Source: Lates calcarifer
Lineage: Eukaryota > Chordata > Actinopteri > Centropomidae
Direction: 5' to 3'
Assembly: GCF_001640805.2 (NCBI RefSeq)
Contig: NC_066848.1
Location: 5,392,575 to 5,456,574, forward strand
Length of the DNA stretch: 64,000 nucleotides
The notes under the pieces are model-generated. The model searched no databases and had not been told where the DNA came from. It saw nothing but the letters and a program-made list of their open reading frames with translations. The first letter of the stretch is position 1. Each line of letters opens with the position of its first letter. Positions 25,666-40,400 of the stretch are shown in pieces. A program made the translations under genes and the position numbers.

Positions 25666-28600
25666 ATGAACAACACCTAATTGCAATCTTCATCTACAAT
25701 AAACTCATTTGTGTTAGTGTATGTGCATTAACATTAATAAAACAAAAACTAAATAGAAATAAAATATAAAGTAACAAAATATGCCCACTATAAAAGCATA
25801 GGTATAAACACTTGATGCAGTCAAAACAGTGCCAGACCTAAAGTGAAAAATCAAGAGATATCCAGCACTATGGGGAGGCTGTCAAACCTGAAGAGATCAG
25901 CTGTCAGGTCACCAAAGACCGTGAGGCAATTTACAAAGACTGTTGCTCTCTCCCAACTTTCCATGCTACAGCGGGTAACCAGGCAAGTCAAACTCCCTGT
26001 TGGCTGGAAAACAAGTTCCTGATCTCAACAATTTCATTTTTTGACACAACTTGATCTTTGTTGTCCTTAAACCTTTCAGGAAATAATCCAGGTGTACTCT
26101 TCAGCTCCCATAACTGTTACAACACAACAATACCCAGGTGCAATAAATTCAATTTTAAAGGTTCGATTTCATTTGCTTGTTTTACATTTAAAGCTCTGCC
26201 CTACAATTGTTTCTCTCAGTTATTCAGGAGGAAATAATGAACACCTCATATGAAATTCTACTCTGCACCAACATCCTCATTTATGAAATATGGATTCCTT
26301 TCCTAATCCAGTAATCATAAACTAGAGCTGCTGTGTTGCTGAATCTCACATCTTAATCATCAAGGCCTGATGTTGAATATATCTGAACAATCCACTTTGT
26401 TTTACAGCATCACAACCAAGTCAATTGGTTCCAAATCATAAAGTCCTTCGATGCAAGGAATGATATAGTCCTTTTGGCTTCCAGTGATTGGATTTAGCAG
26501 TCCTTGACTCTGCATTTTATTGGTCTCTGGCACTGATCTACAGAGTGATCAATAGCTAGAAAAAGACTGACCTTGCTGGAATCGTCCACCTTGGGGTCAC
26601 GTGCGTGAGGATGGAGGAGCTGATGTGTTGCTCCCTTGGTTGAAGGTTTAACAGCATTAACCCAAATGCAAATTGATGTGAAGTGGTTGGTTTAAAGTCA
26701 GCCAACTAGTGAGCCACAGGAAAACAAATCCTGTATCCTGTATGTTATTATCCTTTTACACAAACTTGCAGAGGAACAAAATCAAATCTAAAATAATTAC
26801 AGTACATAAAACTATGACTTTGTTCCAAGGAAGTTTAATAAACCCACTGGAGGCATGTGAGGGTTCCTTTATGTGAACTGAAATTTTTATCTTGATCTCA
26901 CAAAGCCACTCTAGTGGGGCAGAGATTTGAAACCATCTGTCTCTTGCAGTAAAAAAATATTTTCATTAACGCAAGAGAGTAGCTGGTTATTATCTTTATA
27001 AAAGCAAATCTGCCTAGATAAAATGGGAACAAAAGTAAAGAGTGAAGGTATGTTGCTGAAGTGAAAAGCAGGTCTTTTGATTTGTAATGATAATGAACTT
27101 CAGAGTTTAAGGTAAACTTGACTTATTCTCTTAATATTCATCTTCATCACATGGTGAGCAGCTCAAGCCTAACATCTGTACGGCTGTTCTGATATGAAAC
27201 AAATCTGTTAGCATGGATCATTGATAATGCATGAGTGTAGCTAAGTACAGCCATTTACCATTCGTAAATTATTTAAGAAACAGTTAAATAAATGAGTGAA
27301 TATGTTGTAAAAAATAAATCATTTGTAATTAAGAGTTAAAGTCAATAGTCTAGCTTGCAGCCCCAGGCTGTGGTCCTCAGTAGAGAACAACAGTTTTGGG
27401 TGGATGCTGTACTCTGATCCTCACCGGTTTCTTTAAAAAATGAAGTGTGTGGAGGTTTTATCAGGACTCAGCTTGTCAGGGTCAGCTCTGCATTAGAAGG
27501 CTTTAATCTAACTTTACCTCAAAGCATGGTTGACACAACTTGGATGTTTAGAGTCATGAACTAAAGTATTAGTCAGAAAGTTTTGCTGAAAGTTGTCAGA
27601 TAGATTTCATGTTGCAGCCCTAAACAATTGAATGGATTGTCCAAATGACATCAGCACATGAAGCAAATATGAACCCAACAAAGACTTTTCACTACATATG
27701 CAAATAAAGGTAATATGATATCTATTTAATCAGAAATGTTTCCTTTTTTATCTGAGTATTTTGACATATAATCTTGCCTTAGCAAGGCATTTTAGCTTCC
27801 TTTCATAATATCTTCAATTGGTTTCCGCGTTCACCACAAAAAAAACCCCTGCAGGCTTTGCTGCCTTGCATTATGCAAATTAGCTTAAACCAATCATAAT
27901 GAGTCGTATGACATAAATGTACATGCGTGGCGTTGGCTTGTCTCATGGAAATTACGTGCACCCTCACACTGAGGGTTTTAACTTGGTTTACTTGAAGGAA
28001 GTACTAGGCTATCGTCAGCTATTACAGCCTGTCTTTTGCTTGCAGCTAGTGTGGGCATTCTGCAAATATGCCAAAGAATCTAAGGAGACTTAAGATGAAA
28101 AAGGCAAACATAGTGTGCTATGGCAGCATGAAGGGAAATAACCTTTTTGCAGAGCCATCAGAAACAGCTCTGAAGCTGATGGGACACATAGAGTCTCCTC
28201 TGGACCAACCTTATTCCAGACCTGGACAGGTGCCTGGCGTGCACTATGCTATAAACATATAAATTTTTTTGTCAGGCAAGCAAGGCCAGGATCAGACATT
28301 TTTGGCAACCATTTTGTGATGAGTCATCGCTACCACAGGACTCCAGTATAGAGATATAAAAAATCTTAAGCACCTCACAAGAAAGGACGTTTGAGTAAAA
28401 TTCCTTGATAAACTCTGAGGTGCTACACCTCTCATAAAATGTTACTCCAGGGGGCTTTAAAGCTGCATCTAAAGAGGCAATTCTGCCTTTGACACTGTAT
28501 TATAGCATAGAGGAGCAACATCCCACACATGGCAGTGTTCATAAAAAAGTCAACATTATTGTGGATTTTTAGGTTTTTAGGAGTTCTTTCTCAGAGTACA

Positions 28601-31600
28601 AGCAGTACAAGCAGATGATAGTGATACAAACAGAATTATTAGCCAGCAAGATAAGGTAGTTTACACAAAATATTTAGCATCACACTTCAAAAATCAAAAC
28701 CATCACGACAGGGATGACTTGACAGAAGAATGATCCAACCCACATGTCAAACACATTATCACGTGCTGACTTCAGTGAATTACTTTAAAAGACACTTCCA
28801 GCATGATTTAATGCACTCTACTTGCATCCCATTCCTGTTCCTGTATTTTATATAATTACTGTGAACTGTTTTCAAGTGCTTTGATTACATCATGATCTGT
28901 TTGTTATTCTTCCCTCTTCTTTCACTACATGAGCCACATAATCTGGAAAAACACTACTTAAATACTGCAAGAAAAGGACACAATCTGCACTGTACTGTTT
29001 AATTTAAACTGACTACTACTGGCAGAAGCATCTGGTTTTGTCTTTTGGCTTGTCTAGTATGCATAGGTATATGTGGCATAAACATTTTTTCTTTATTGCA
29101 TGGGTTTCAATGAGAGCCTGTGACATAGGGTAAATCTATAAACTTGTTTCACATTACAGATTTACTTGGACCCAAGTACAAAAATCACATCCCATGTGTA
29201 ATTTCTGATTCTAGGAACTTGATATTCACTTTCTCTGATCAATAGAAAACAAGAAAATCTATCACCAGAACAGGCATACTAAATGAACTGGCCAGAGACT
29301 TGACATGAACTTGGAGGCTATCTCCAATACTCAGTTACCTCTGGAACAAGAAGGTAAAGTGTATATAGTCTGCTTGGCAGGTGAGGCAAATTACTAGGCC
29401 TCAGCACCCTGGACAGCAGTGGTGGCAAAAAACACAGCATGTTTAAGACACTGGTATGTCTAAATGGCTAGGGAGGATCTATAGATATGCATAACAGACT
29501 TTAATCCGGTAGCGGATGTTTCTGCATCACTGTGGGCCCTAACTTGCAGTGTGAGGCTCAAATTACACAATAGACACTCAATAGTCACTGATAGGTTGCA
29601 ACAAACTCTTCAGAGGAGAACAGCAGCATTCACTGTATTAGTAATGTAGCATTGCTGTGTGCCAAAAAAAAGAAAGAAAAGAAAAAAGGAGCAGGTGTGT
29701 TCGAGGGATAGACCACATCTGGTGTTTGCAAGGCATTTACTGTACAGTACTGTCTAGTGTGGTGTGATCTTCTGCTGTTCACTGTATAAGAAGTGTGAAC
29801 CTTTTTGATTTCTGTAAGCCTATTTATACATGTTTTTCCTGGCTTTTCCATTGAGGAAAGTGTAATGTGTGTAATGTGTAACATACATATAACTGGTATT
29901 CAGCTGAATGCATAAGAAGCAAAGTTCCCATCAATGGAAAAGAAATGTACATTTCGGCCACAGGGCATGGCATAAACTTGCTCCTTTCGTCTATAGAGTC
30001 TCGACATCTGTGAAAAGGTCATTATCTCAGTAAATGTGCCTCTTAGAGTAAATCATAACACTAGTTTATCCAACCCCCAGGATTTGTATAGAGGATTTGG
30101 CCTTGCTACATAAGCAAGAAAAGGTGACTGTTAGATCGGACTACAAATAAATAAACTGAAAATAGAGATACAGCAAGTGGAGAAGAAAATCGAAGAAGAA
30201 TTAACCTGAAGACAATGACTACTATCACACATGAAATAACTCTGACTATCAAGGAACACCATAAAGACTTGAAGGCACACAAACTGAAGAAATTTGACAG
30301 ATACTAAGGACTACTAAAATGGCACTGTTTCTACCCTGCAAGGCAAGATGAAATTCCACTCTTGAACAGAGACCACAGAGTTTTGAGCGGATCACAGTGA
30401 CTCTGATACCTTGCACAAAAAGGAAATCTCCACCTCTAACAACTCCCATTAAAAACAAGAGACGGGAGACAAGAGGTAGTTGATAACTGTTGGGCCACAA
30501 CTGCAGCAAGAACATGCAGTGATACACTGCAGACCCCATGATTTCCTTTATCAACAAAATCTTTCTTATTTCAAAAAAATCAGCGCATGCATATCATGAA
30601 GCATGTAAAATTGATGCTGAAAGGATGAAAATGTAAGACCGAGTGCATGATACCGTAGATCAGGCTGTAGATTACATATTATAATGGCGGCAGCTCACTG
30701 AAATTTCTACACTGCCTGGTAAATCAAACCCAATACATTCTCACTCCCACAGTGTGTTCAAACCACATGCTGTGTAGTTGTTTGGAAAAACGGGTCATTG
30801 CCTTGATCATGAAAGCCTGTACATGCCGTAATAGACCGTGATATATTAAACTCACTTTAACAGCTTTCAAGTCATCATCTGCATTTCGGTGACGTTCATC
30901 TCAAAGCAAGCTCTATCCTCTTATTCATTACAGTAATCTACATCCTAGTCTTCTGGACTGGGCACAGAAAAGGTTCATTAAATCGCATTTTCGCATATTG
31001 GATCACATTTCTTTCGTAACTGGCTGAGCAGAGAAAAGGAAAAACATGACCTGATTAGCAAGTGTGATACTTATAACTTACAAAACATGTGAAGAAAGAG
31101 ACAGATGAATTGGAAAATGTAATTTCAACAGCTTCCTGGAAGATTATTACACCTGAATATTTGATAGCCTCTCATCTTTGTATCCGACATATATATCCAT
31201 TTTTAAAGCACGTTTCTTCAGCCATGAATAGACATTAATCACAACCCTCCTACTTTTATGATAACATGATAAAAATAGACTAAGCTCATTGGTTACTGCT
31301 GATGGGTGCTTTCCTCTTTAAATGGATAGTTTATATTTTTAAATAGCTTACCACATTCTGCACAGTAATCCAAAGCTGTTACCTGCCTGTTCATGAGTCT
31401 ACTCTGTTGAAGTGGATTAGAGCACCTGCTTGTGCAGTGGCTGTGCAGCAGCATCAAAGTGTTCCTCCAGCAGTATTCGTGTCCCTCCTGGTCTTTATTC
31501 AAACAAAATATATTGTAAATCAGCTGACTTTTGCAGACATGTCATCAGACATGACTGAACTGTGGATGTATGTGTCCACCTTCACTGACAGACAAAGCAC

Positions 31601-33879
31601 CTGCACTGTATCTACCACACAGACATTTGTCCCTCTGTGATCCTTTGGGTATATTTGTTGATTTGCTGCACAAAGGGAATGTAGTATTGATCTGCCAGGC
31701 TGTCTCGCTTTCTACAGCTAAGACTGAAATGATGGTTTACTGACTGAGAGCCTCGCATGCTGCACCTTTCTTAAAGCTGGGATCTGTAAAGTTTAAATTC
31801 TTACTATATCCAGCAGGAGTATTGTAAAACAAACAGGCTGATTTAAATGAATGGCAATCATCCGTACAACCCTCTATGAGTCTGCTGTCCTTTCATATTT
31901 TCTTAAATCTAGTATAGATACAGCCCTGACTCATTTTACAATATGAAGTGCCTGAAGGGATGAGCAAGCTAAGCATTGCTGCTCAATGCCCCATCGCCAC
32001 AAAGGGGCCCTAAAACAACCAAATACGAATTTGGAGTCTTTGTTCATTCTGATACAATTTCAGTCATTTAATAAGAAAGAAATGTAACTTGGCTGATTTA
32101 ATTTATTGTCATTCACTCTCAGTGATTTTTTTTTTTTGTAGTATTGTGTTATCTACATTTATACATTCAACACAACATTTTATATCACATCTAGAGTTGG
32201 GGGTCTACTACTGAGTTTACTACAGTTGTGGAAGAGGAATGAAATTACAATTAAAACAATGCAAAAATACTAAGTCCTGCATTCAAACTCCTACACAAGT
32301 AAAATTACAAATATTGCATCAATATATAGTGATGCATCAACATGCAAGCAGCATTTTTCTACTTCTTTTACAGTTAGAATTATGTACTTCAGTTTATAAG
32401 ACTAGAATGTAGTGGAGAGAAGTATGAAGTAGCATAAAACAGAAATACTTGAGTAGTTAAGACATACTTAAATGTAGTTACGTTCCTTCTCTAGTACATA
32501 TTTACTGAAACAGCAATAAAAAAATCTATTGCAGCTTAGAGGGAATCTAGATATTGCTTCTATCTGAAACTCATTTTCTCATCCACAATTACCTGCCAGC
32601 ACTGGCACATTATCAGGACTCTAGGTATTCAGCATTGGAGACTATTTAAAGGTACTGGTGCCTCAACTGCACATCAAAAAATTGCTGAAGAGAGAAAGTA
32701 TCAGCTCAGCAACAAATAATTCAGTATTTCTTATTTCAAAAACTGCATCTCTCCTATTCATCCTTACTTTTTCCACTGTTCAATGACACTTTTACCTTTA
32801 CATTCTCTTGTTCGCACATCACTCAAGTCAGCCCTTTATTTCTTATACAACACACCTGTTTTAATACAGTTATCTTTTTAAAGCTCATCTAAGCAGGTCC
32901 AAAAGGAGCTGAGTTTGGGTCCAATATACACAAACACAACACTACTGAATTCAGCTAACAGCAACTTTAGTTAGCTTATAAGCAACAAAACACTGCAACT
33001 TGCATCACATTTACAGGAATATGAAAAAACTGGGCCATTTAAACTAAATAAATGGTTCTTATGTGAGATTTTCCTTAAAGTTTCAAGTAACTTCAGTAAG
33101 TCAGTGTCTGATTGGTCACATTTGCTTCAGCTCAGATCAGATGACTTTACATCGGGTATTGTGATCGGACACATCTCTATAAGGAAGAAAACATGTTAAT
33201 GCAAGGTGTAAATGTGTAAATGCATTGAGATCAGAATGTGTCAAGCTCTGCCTGTCCACCTCTGGAGGTAGTAAATTAAAATGAAACCATTTCAGCTGAG
33301 ACATTATCTGGATAAGCAATAAAGCACATATTTAACTTTTTTCTGTGGAAAAACAGTACCTGTTTCATCAATTGATTTTCTCTCCCAGTGACATGGTGAA
33401 TACTACTGTGAAAGGTACATTTTAAGAACCAAATGCGTTTCCCATGAGACACTCGATAATCACAAACCACAGTGAGATGCTATGACAGGGCTTCACACGA
33501 AAACAACTGTGTTGCTAACACACAACTGTTTTGACTTAATTCCAACTGTTTGTCACCTTTTGTGCAGCTCAATGTAGCCACGCCGTGCAGCAACTTCTTG
33601 CTTAATATGGCGTCTCTGCACCACGGACAGTTCAGAAAGCTTGAAGAAACGGACTGCAAAACTTGTGTTAATCTTAGTAATGGGTTGGAATAGGTGAAAC
33701 AAAAAGTTTTGATCAAATTATCACAACTGTAGTATCTAACAACAGAAATGAAACATTAGTTAAAACTAGAATAAATAATTCAGTTTGTCTAAATTTTAAT
33801 TTGTTAAACTTCGCTCGTTTCTGTTTTGAACCGGTCGTTCATCTGTGTTGCATTTAATATCATTTTTATACGTGTATTA
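25666..33879. other. Intergenic, no gene recognised
   Basis: Apart from the repeat at 32.2-32.5 kb nothing is recognised. The 64-residue frame at 28068-28262 begins MPKNLRRLKMKKANIVCYG but matches no family I know and lacks support. Confidence 0.6.
32225..32495. repeat. Diverged copy of the 'GTACTTAAGTA / AGTGGAGTAGAAGTA' teleost repeat
   Basis: The phrases GTTGTGGAAGAGG, CTACACAAGTAAAATTACAA, then TAGTGGAGAGAAGTATGAAG, TAGCATAAAACAGAAATACT and TGAGTAGTTAAGACATACTT follow the order of a common fish repeat rich in AAGTA words. The copy is strongly diverged. Confidence 0.55.
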
Positions 33880-34344
33880 TTTAAACTCACACACACCTAC
33901 CACTGCCACACTATTACACATGCACTTACCTGCACTTTTATGCTCTTACATACCAGTATCTATACCATTGTCCATACTGTATAGCATATTCATATTTATA
34001 CAGCTGTCTTTGACCTATAGTGTATGTACCTATTCATATCCAGCTGTTTATTGTGTATACTGTATAATGTAAACTACTAGCATCACTCAGTTTTACACCT
34101 GCACTGCATATTTCACACTAGTGCAATTGCCTACTGAGGCTGCTGCACATGCTGTATATAGCTTAGTGTATACATTTCACTCCATTTATACTATTAGTGT
34201 TTATACTGTATATATCTTGCATATTCATGTATTTATTCATATGTCTATGTACATATGCACATTATTCTTCTAGTAAACTGCATTTCGTTGTCTCGGTACT
34301 TGTGCTCTGTGCAATGACAATAAAGTTGAATCTAATCTAATCTC
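33880..34344 (+). mobile_element. LINE 3' untranslated end with (TCTAA) tail
   Basis: An AT-rich stretch built of short TGTATA/TTTATAC words ends in GCATTTCGTTGTCTCGGTAC, then GCAATGACAATAAAGTTGAA, then TCTAATCTAATCT. I recognise this ending as the 3' terminus of a common teleost non-LTR element, with an AATAAA signal and short tandem tail. No coding part is preserved, so the 5' limit is approximate. Confidence 0.7.
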
Positions 34345-34449
34345 ATTTAAGGTATTTCAGAACAAAGTAGAACCATATTTAGCCCAATACCCTGATCACA
34401 GATATTAATAAGTAGGTGAACAGACTGCCGGAGGCTTTTTGTTACACCT

Positions 34450-34470
34450 CACCACAATTCTCTTGTGGTG
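34450..34470. repeat. Short perfect hairpin
   Basis: CACCACAA and TTGTGGTG are 8-bp inverted arms around TTCTC. It is not followed by a T-run and there is no adjacent gene, so no function is proposed. Confidence 0.6.
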
Positions 34471-37400
34471 ACACTCATTAGTATAACAATTGCATATTTA
34501 AGCAGCCAGCCTTGCACAGGGCGATTATACATGCTTAACACATTATATTTTTAAGGTAAATATGTGCTCTGCTCTCATGTCTTTTAATTGCTTAAGTACC
34601 TTAAGCAGCACACCTGGCCTACAGTATTCATATTGGAGAATAAAGGAGCCCTTCAAGGCACTTAGCAATCCAGAAGACAAAAGACAGAACACTCAGGCTA
34701 TTAAAGACAGAACAACCTAACAAAAGACAGATGAAAGTGTAGAATACCTCAGCAGGGACATGCACTTTGTGCCAAGCTTAACCATTAGCCCAGACATTAA
34801 CTTTGATGCCATCAAGAAGATTTTGATGGGCTACACCTCCTAAATGGATTCTGTCCACAGGAAAAAGAGTGAGACAGATAAAAAGAATTATCTTGATATG
34901 ACATGATAAAATATTCACCACTGTAACACAGCTCCCTTCTTATCTCCAAGAGCCTGGCTTTTCTGGGCTCCAGACTTGGCGTCAAAGCGTTCATCCACGT
35001 TCCCGAACAATCTTGTATTAAGCACTTCTTAGGAACCCTTGGGCTCAAATCCAGGTCCCCCAATAAACCTGTCAGAAACTTTTCCCTTGAAGCTGCAGTG
35101 GGATTTCCTCACTGTCTCGTAAGTGCTATGCGTCCTTGAGTATTTCTTTGTGAAGTAGGAAAACATAGTATTTGTAACATCATGCAAGAGCAGGCACATT
35201 TGTTTGCTCAAACTATTTTAAGATTGAAAATTTTAAGAGAGTACCTGATTTTAAAAAAAGGACATGAGAAAGACTTTTTTCTTGCCAAATACAACCAGGG
35301 GAATTACTTTGTTTCATTACTTCCTCTCAGATTCTACAAACCCAAAAATTTCACTTTGGTTGAACTATATGCAGGTAAACAGAGAAGAAACCTAAACTAA
35401 ATTAAAAAAACAGAAAATTTCTAAAGAACACGATCACATTTTATCTGCTGACGACTGCCTTGAACATAAGCATGCATACTGTGTGTGGAGGATGTTGTGT
35501 TTGCAGAACTCATGGATTGATTCAATCCATTCTTGGAATTTTCTGCCAACATGCTGCTGTGATTTATAAATATCATTTCAGGATGTGGAGTCGCTTTTCT
35601 ATTTCACACTGTCTTTTCAGGAAGCTAGAGACCATTATGCAATTTCCATGCACTCCCCTCGCAGAGTCAAAAGTACTGTGTATAAGTTATGAATATTTTA
35701 AATTCTACCACAAAGCAGTGAAAGCCACCTCTGTGTTTGCACATAGAGCTTAAGGCTCATTTTCGAGAAAAGCAACAATGGCTGCACCACACAAGTATAA
35801 AAGTATAATGTATTCATTAGGCTCCACTGATACTCAGTGCCCATCTCAGATAAAAGATAAAGAAGTTTTGACAATGGAGGTTACAGCGAAAGGTGAGGAA
35901 TGAAAAGTCTGATATTCTGTAGGTAAGAGTGTCAGGGAAGGAAGGATCATTCCTTTCTTCCTTAAAGTTGTTGATGGCAGCTGCAAGAGTCAACATAATA
36001 CCCCGGAATCTGTCCCATCGATCGGACCCAGCCTCCCTTTGAAGTCCTAACTCCACTCATATAATATCAATGAAGCTGAGGTTTGAGGGTATGGACGTTA
36101 TATTTAACCTGATTCGCTACGCCTGTGTTTCTTTTTTCGTTCTATGAGCTTATTTTGCATAGTTTTCACTTTGAAGTTGCAAAGAAAGAACTCTCCCAGG
36201 ACACACGAGGGGATGTAGCGTTCAGTCATTCAGCCACTGTATTGTGCTAATGTTTCTGGTTTCAGGAAGGGCTTTTTTTTACATTTACTACCTGTGTTAA
36301 GCAAGTTTCTTGAAAAAAATGAGATCAGTTGGTAATTACATATTTGTCAGTGATTTTTTAAATCTTATTTAATAATGTGTTACTGCCCATCACTGTTGAT
36401 TAGCCACCTAACACATCCATCTTAAGGCAGAGGGACAGAAAATCTGATGGAGTACCACATCAGAATATTTAAATACTTCTTTATTAGTATGGATTGACAC
36501 ACTAATGCCACATATCAATACTTTTATTTGCATTTCAAGACTACTGGAGGAAGACTAACTATTGACCTGCTATGCTTTTCAAATGAGTGTCCTTGAGGTC
36601 CCGAATTGCATTAATTTATTGATTTATGGGTTTTTATTCAGAATACATTTTGGAATTTTAATTGCTGTCATGAATGACTGTTTTCACTTCCAGCCAGTTT
36701 CTCTTAGTTGAAATAAAAGCAAACTGACAAAGTAAGCACATTAAACCTGCGCATATTCATTATATTGTAATCGGTACATTGTAGGCTAAATTTAAAATTG
36801 CTCTCCATTCTGCATGACACAAAGCTACAACGTTCTCTCTATGGGCCCTGTTCCCTTTGGCTTTATACCACCTGGAATGCTAAAGATGACCCAGTCTCCA
36901 TTTGCTACTGTAGTGGCTTCATCCCAACAGTTTTCCCCTGGAGTCAAGCAGCTATGAATAATGAGATGAAGCTCCATGCATTAATGTAACAGCACGGCCC
37001 CTAAAGGAACATGTGGTAGCAGGTGATTGTTCGCAGCCTCTGTGGGGCTGTCAGTAAACATGTGCCCCCTGTAGCGTGGGGCATTTTAGCAGGAGCAACC
37101 TCCCTTGCCCACACCCCTCACCCTGCATCCTGGGAAATTATGGATGAGTTTCTGCCTAACCCCAAAGCAGCATGTTAGCTTTTAGGCCACCCCTGGCTAC
37201 AAGTGATTTATGAGTACACATCAACATGAGCATTGCTTATAATACAGTGACATTTAAAAGATGAAAGAGATGAGATGTGCATCATGGGTAATTGAGCACA
37301 TTTGAGTATTTGTACAGTGGAATTAAACATTACCAGGAGATATCTGTAGGCAAGACACCGGCAATGCCTGAAAGCCTGAAATGACTGACAGATGTTACTT

Positions 37401-40400
37401 TCAATATGCTGAATATTCTTATGCACATGTGCCAGCCTGTCAATAATCACAGCAGGATGCCTGGAATTTCAACTGATGTTTAAAATCTATCCAACTAGCA
37501 ACTGCCCCTTTTGATACAAGCATGGCTGAGCAAATAATTAGAAATAAATTGGTCTGGCTGATGCCCATGAAGTATGCCTTATTGACCACTAAAAGACAAG
37601 CTGCTGTTTGTGCTGACCTTAATGATGAATCAAATAAGGAAGAGCAATCATACTTTAATCCAAATCTAAAAACTTTTATAACACTTCAACAAGCTCTTCA
37701 TAATTATAACTGCATGGTAAATGAACAACCAGCAAATCAAACCTTTTCAAGAGACCTTCATCCACTACTTTCATCTTTATTAATTTTTATTGTGATCGTT
37801 ATAATCACTATGATTTTATAACTATTCCCATGCAGCCAATTGTTTTAAGTGTCAGTGTTTTCAGTGTGTTTGTCAAAAGTGAGTCAGCTTTTTTCTGTGT
37901 ATCATTTTATTGGGGTGTATGAGTTTTACATTTTTAATTTGAGTTTCACATAAAGTGACACATCACACATAGTTGTGATGTGATGGGTTGTAGTGTGGTC
38001 TTCCTTATGTGGCTGGATTTTTGAAACAGGCTCTAATGCTGCCATGACTGTGCACATACTACAGCCAAAGTGAGAATCTTAAAAGTTTACTCCAACTAAT
38101 GTAATAACAGAGGAACTCTGGCCCTTGTTGCTCTGCTTAGGAAACCGACACATGGAGTCCCTCAGGGAAAATAGTTCAGTCTCTGTGATGGCATTTCAGC
38201 CTGCTCCAATGGTTTCCTGTGCAATTTTTAAGCCATAAAAGGCAGCACTGTCTCTGACAGGTAATGGCATTATTACACTTCTTGCATCTCATTATATTAT
38301 TTTAAATGTGGAACAAGTGCTTTGGATACATAACGCAACCCGGTTAAGTAAGTTGTGTGCTAATTTATATATTAGAGCTCATATGCAGCAGCCCCTTCAT
38401 TATAATCCTAAGACTGATTCCAGTCGGCTGAAAAAAAATTAGATGCAAGGAAGTCCTTCTGGAGCTCTAAGGTTTGCCATAAATAGGCACTTAATGGCTA
38501 ACAGCTGCCACTGCATGTACTTCTGTTTTGCTTTATTATTTTGCATAAAGTGAGGCATACATAGCATCCATTTTTTATCGTTGCCTCAAACGAAGGGACT
38601 TTAATGCAAACTGAGCTTTATTGTAGTGTAGAAGAACGAGCACAAAACCAGAGTTTTATGTACTGTAAATAAACCCAATTATCTACAATGTTGGCCTCAC
38701 ATTGACAATCAGTGCCAGTGATGCTTGAAGTCTTACTCTCATTGATGGCTTCACTTGTTCATTTACCTCAGCCTATATAGCAAAGCATAGCAAAGAGTTT
38801 TATTAATGTACGAATGACACTTTAATATTCTCAGAAAATCTAGTATTTAAGAAAATACATCTTACTGTGACAAGATTATACATCACTACCACATTATCTC
38901 ATATTTCAGTTTCCCACAAGAAATATATTAGATGTAATTGAAGCATGCACAACCTCAATGTGCTCTCTTATTAGACCAAAGATGTGCACTGCATGGGTTT
39001 TGAACACTGCTGTGTTTACTGGAGCAAGAGAGGATACATTTAAGATGTCCCTGATACATTTCCTCTCAATTTGCTGTAAGGAGAGAAATGCAATCTTGAA
39101 TAAAAAAAAAGAGATGAAAAATGAGCAAAACAAACTTTGAAAGGCACCAGAATAATCCTGAATCCTTGATTTCAGCATAGACACAAAACATCATCACTTA
39201 AGGTGTCTGCTCCTTCTACACACTCCACCATCTCCTTATCCCTAAATTATGTGTTAGATAGATATTAAAGGTCAAAGTACATAATAAGTGCATGAACACG
39301 TGGTGTATCTGTGCATAAAGGATACTGTACAGCATACATATTTGTATTCATAGAATATTTCAACATAATATATCCATGATATTTTTTTTATATATTCTGG
39401 ATATTTTTAGATTTGCTTCCTCCAGGGAAGCATCAGGCTTGTCACCATGGTGCTGAAAATGTGTCATAATTCTCATTTTTCTGGGGCTGCGAGAGCAGGA
39501 TTGAGCAGCAGTAGGTGGTGTTAGTTTCTGGATTTTGTCAAATGTAATGTACAGTATACAAAAGACTTGTTTATTGTACATGAAAAAGAAAAGAAATTAT
39601 TCCTCCTTTATATCAATTAATGCAAATCATAACCCAGTCTTCTTGTGCACCTAAGGCATCTTGCTTCTAATTATTTAGGAATTAGTAAGGAGCAGAAAAC
39701 AGTGGGAGATTAACCACACAAAATTTGTAGTAAATTTTGAAACATAGTGTCTTCAATTTCATACATAAGTAAACAAAAGCAGGGTTCTCCTTTCTAGGCA
39801 AAGACCAGTTCTTTGAGTGTTATGACTTTGACTGGAGTTGCTAGAGCGTAAACTTCCCTAAACCAAATAAAGAACAAATCATGGCCGTCAACATGAATAA
39901 AATCTGGTGTAGTAGCATCTTGACCCCTGGACAGTTGATGTTCCAGTCCTGAACAGATATTTTTGTCACTACAAAATAAACTGGGATCACTGATAATGTG
40001 CTTTTACAGTGGCTTAGGAAGTAACACTATATCAGTACTGTAGGTAGTACCATAGTTAGTCAGGCATGCTTTAGGTCAGAGCAGATGAACACACTGTTTA
40101 ATCCATTCCTAATACATTTGCTCATTAGATAACATTAGAATAGGCTACGAAAAAGACTTTGCCTTCTTGAGATCAAATATTGCTGTTTTTAGTACATACC
40201 ACTTCAGCTAGACAAGCCCACTGTGCCTGGTTACAGTCGCTAAACTATAAATGGACAATCACCAGTTAGGGAAAGATTTTAGTGAATGGTCCATTTTACA
40301 TCTTGACATCTTTATGTGTCTAATAACTAAGATGGTGGTGGCAGATTCTGTGATTTGCTTGTGTGTCACTGTGTGTTTGTTTTCCTGTGTGTAAGCACAC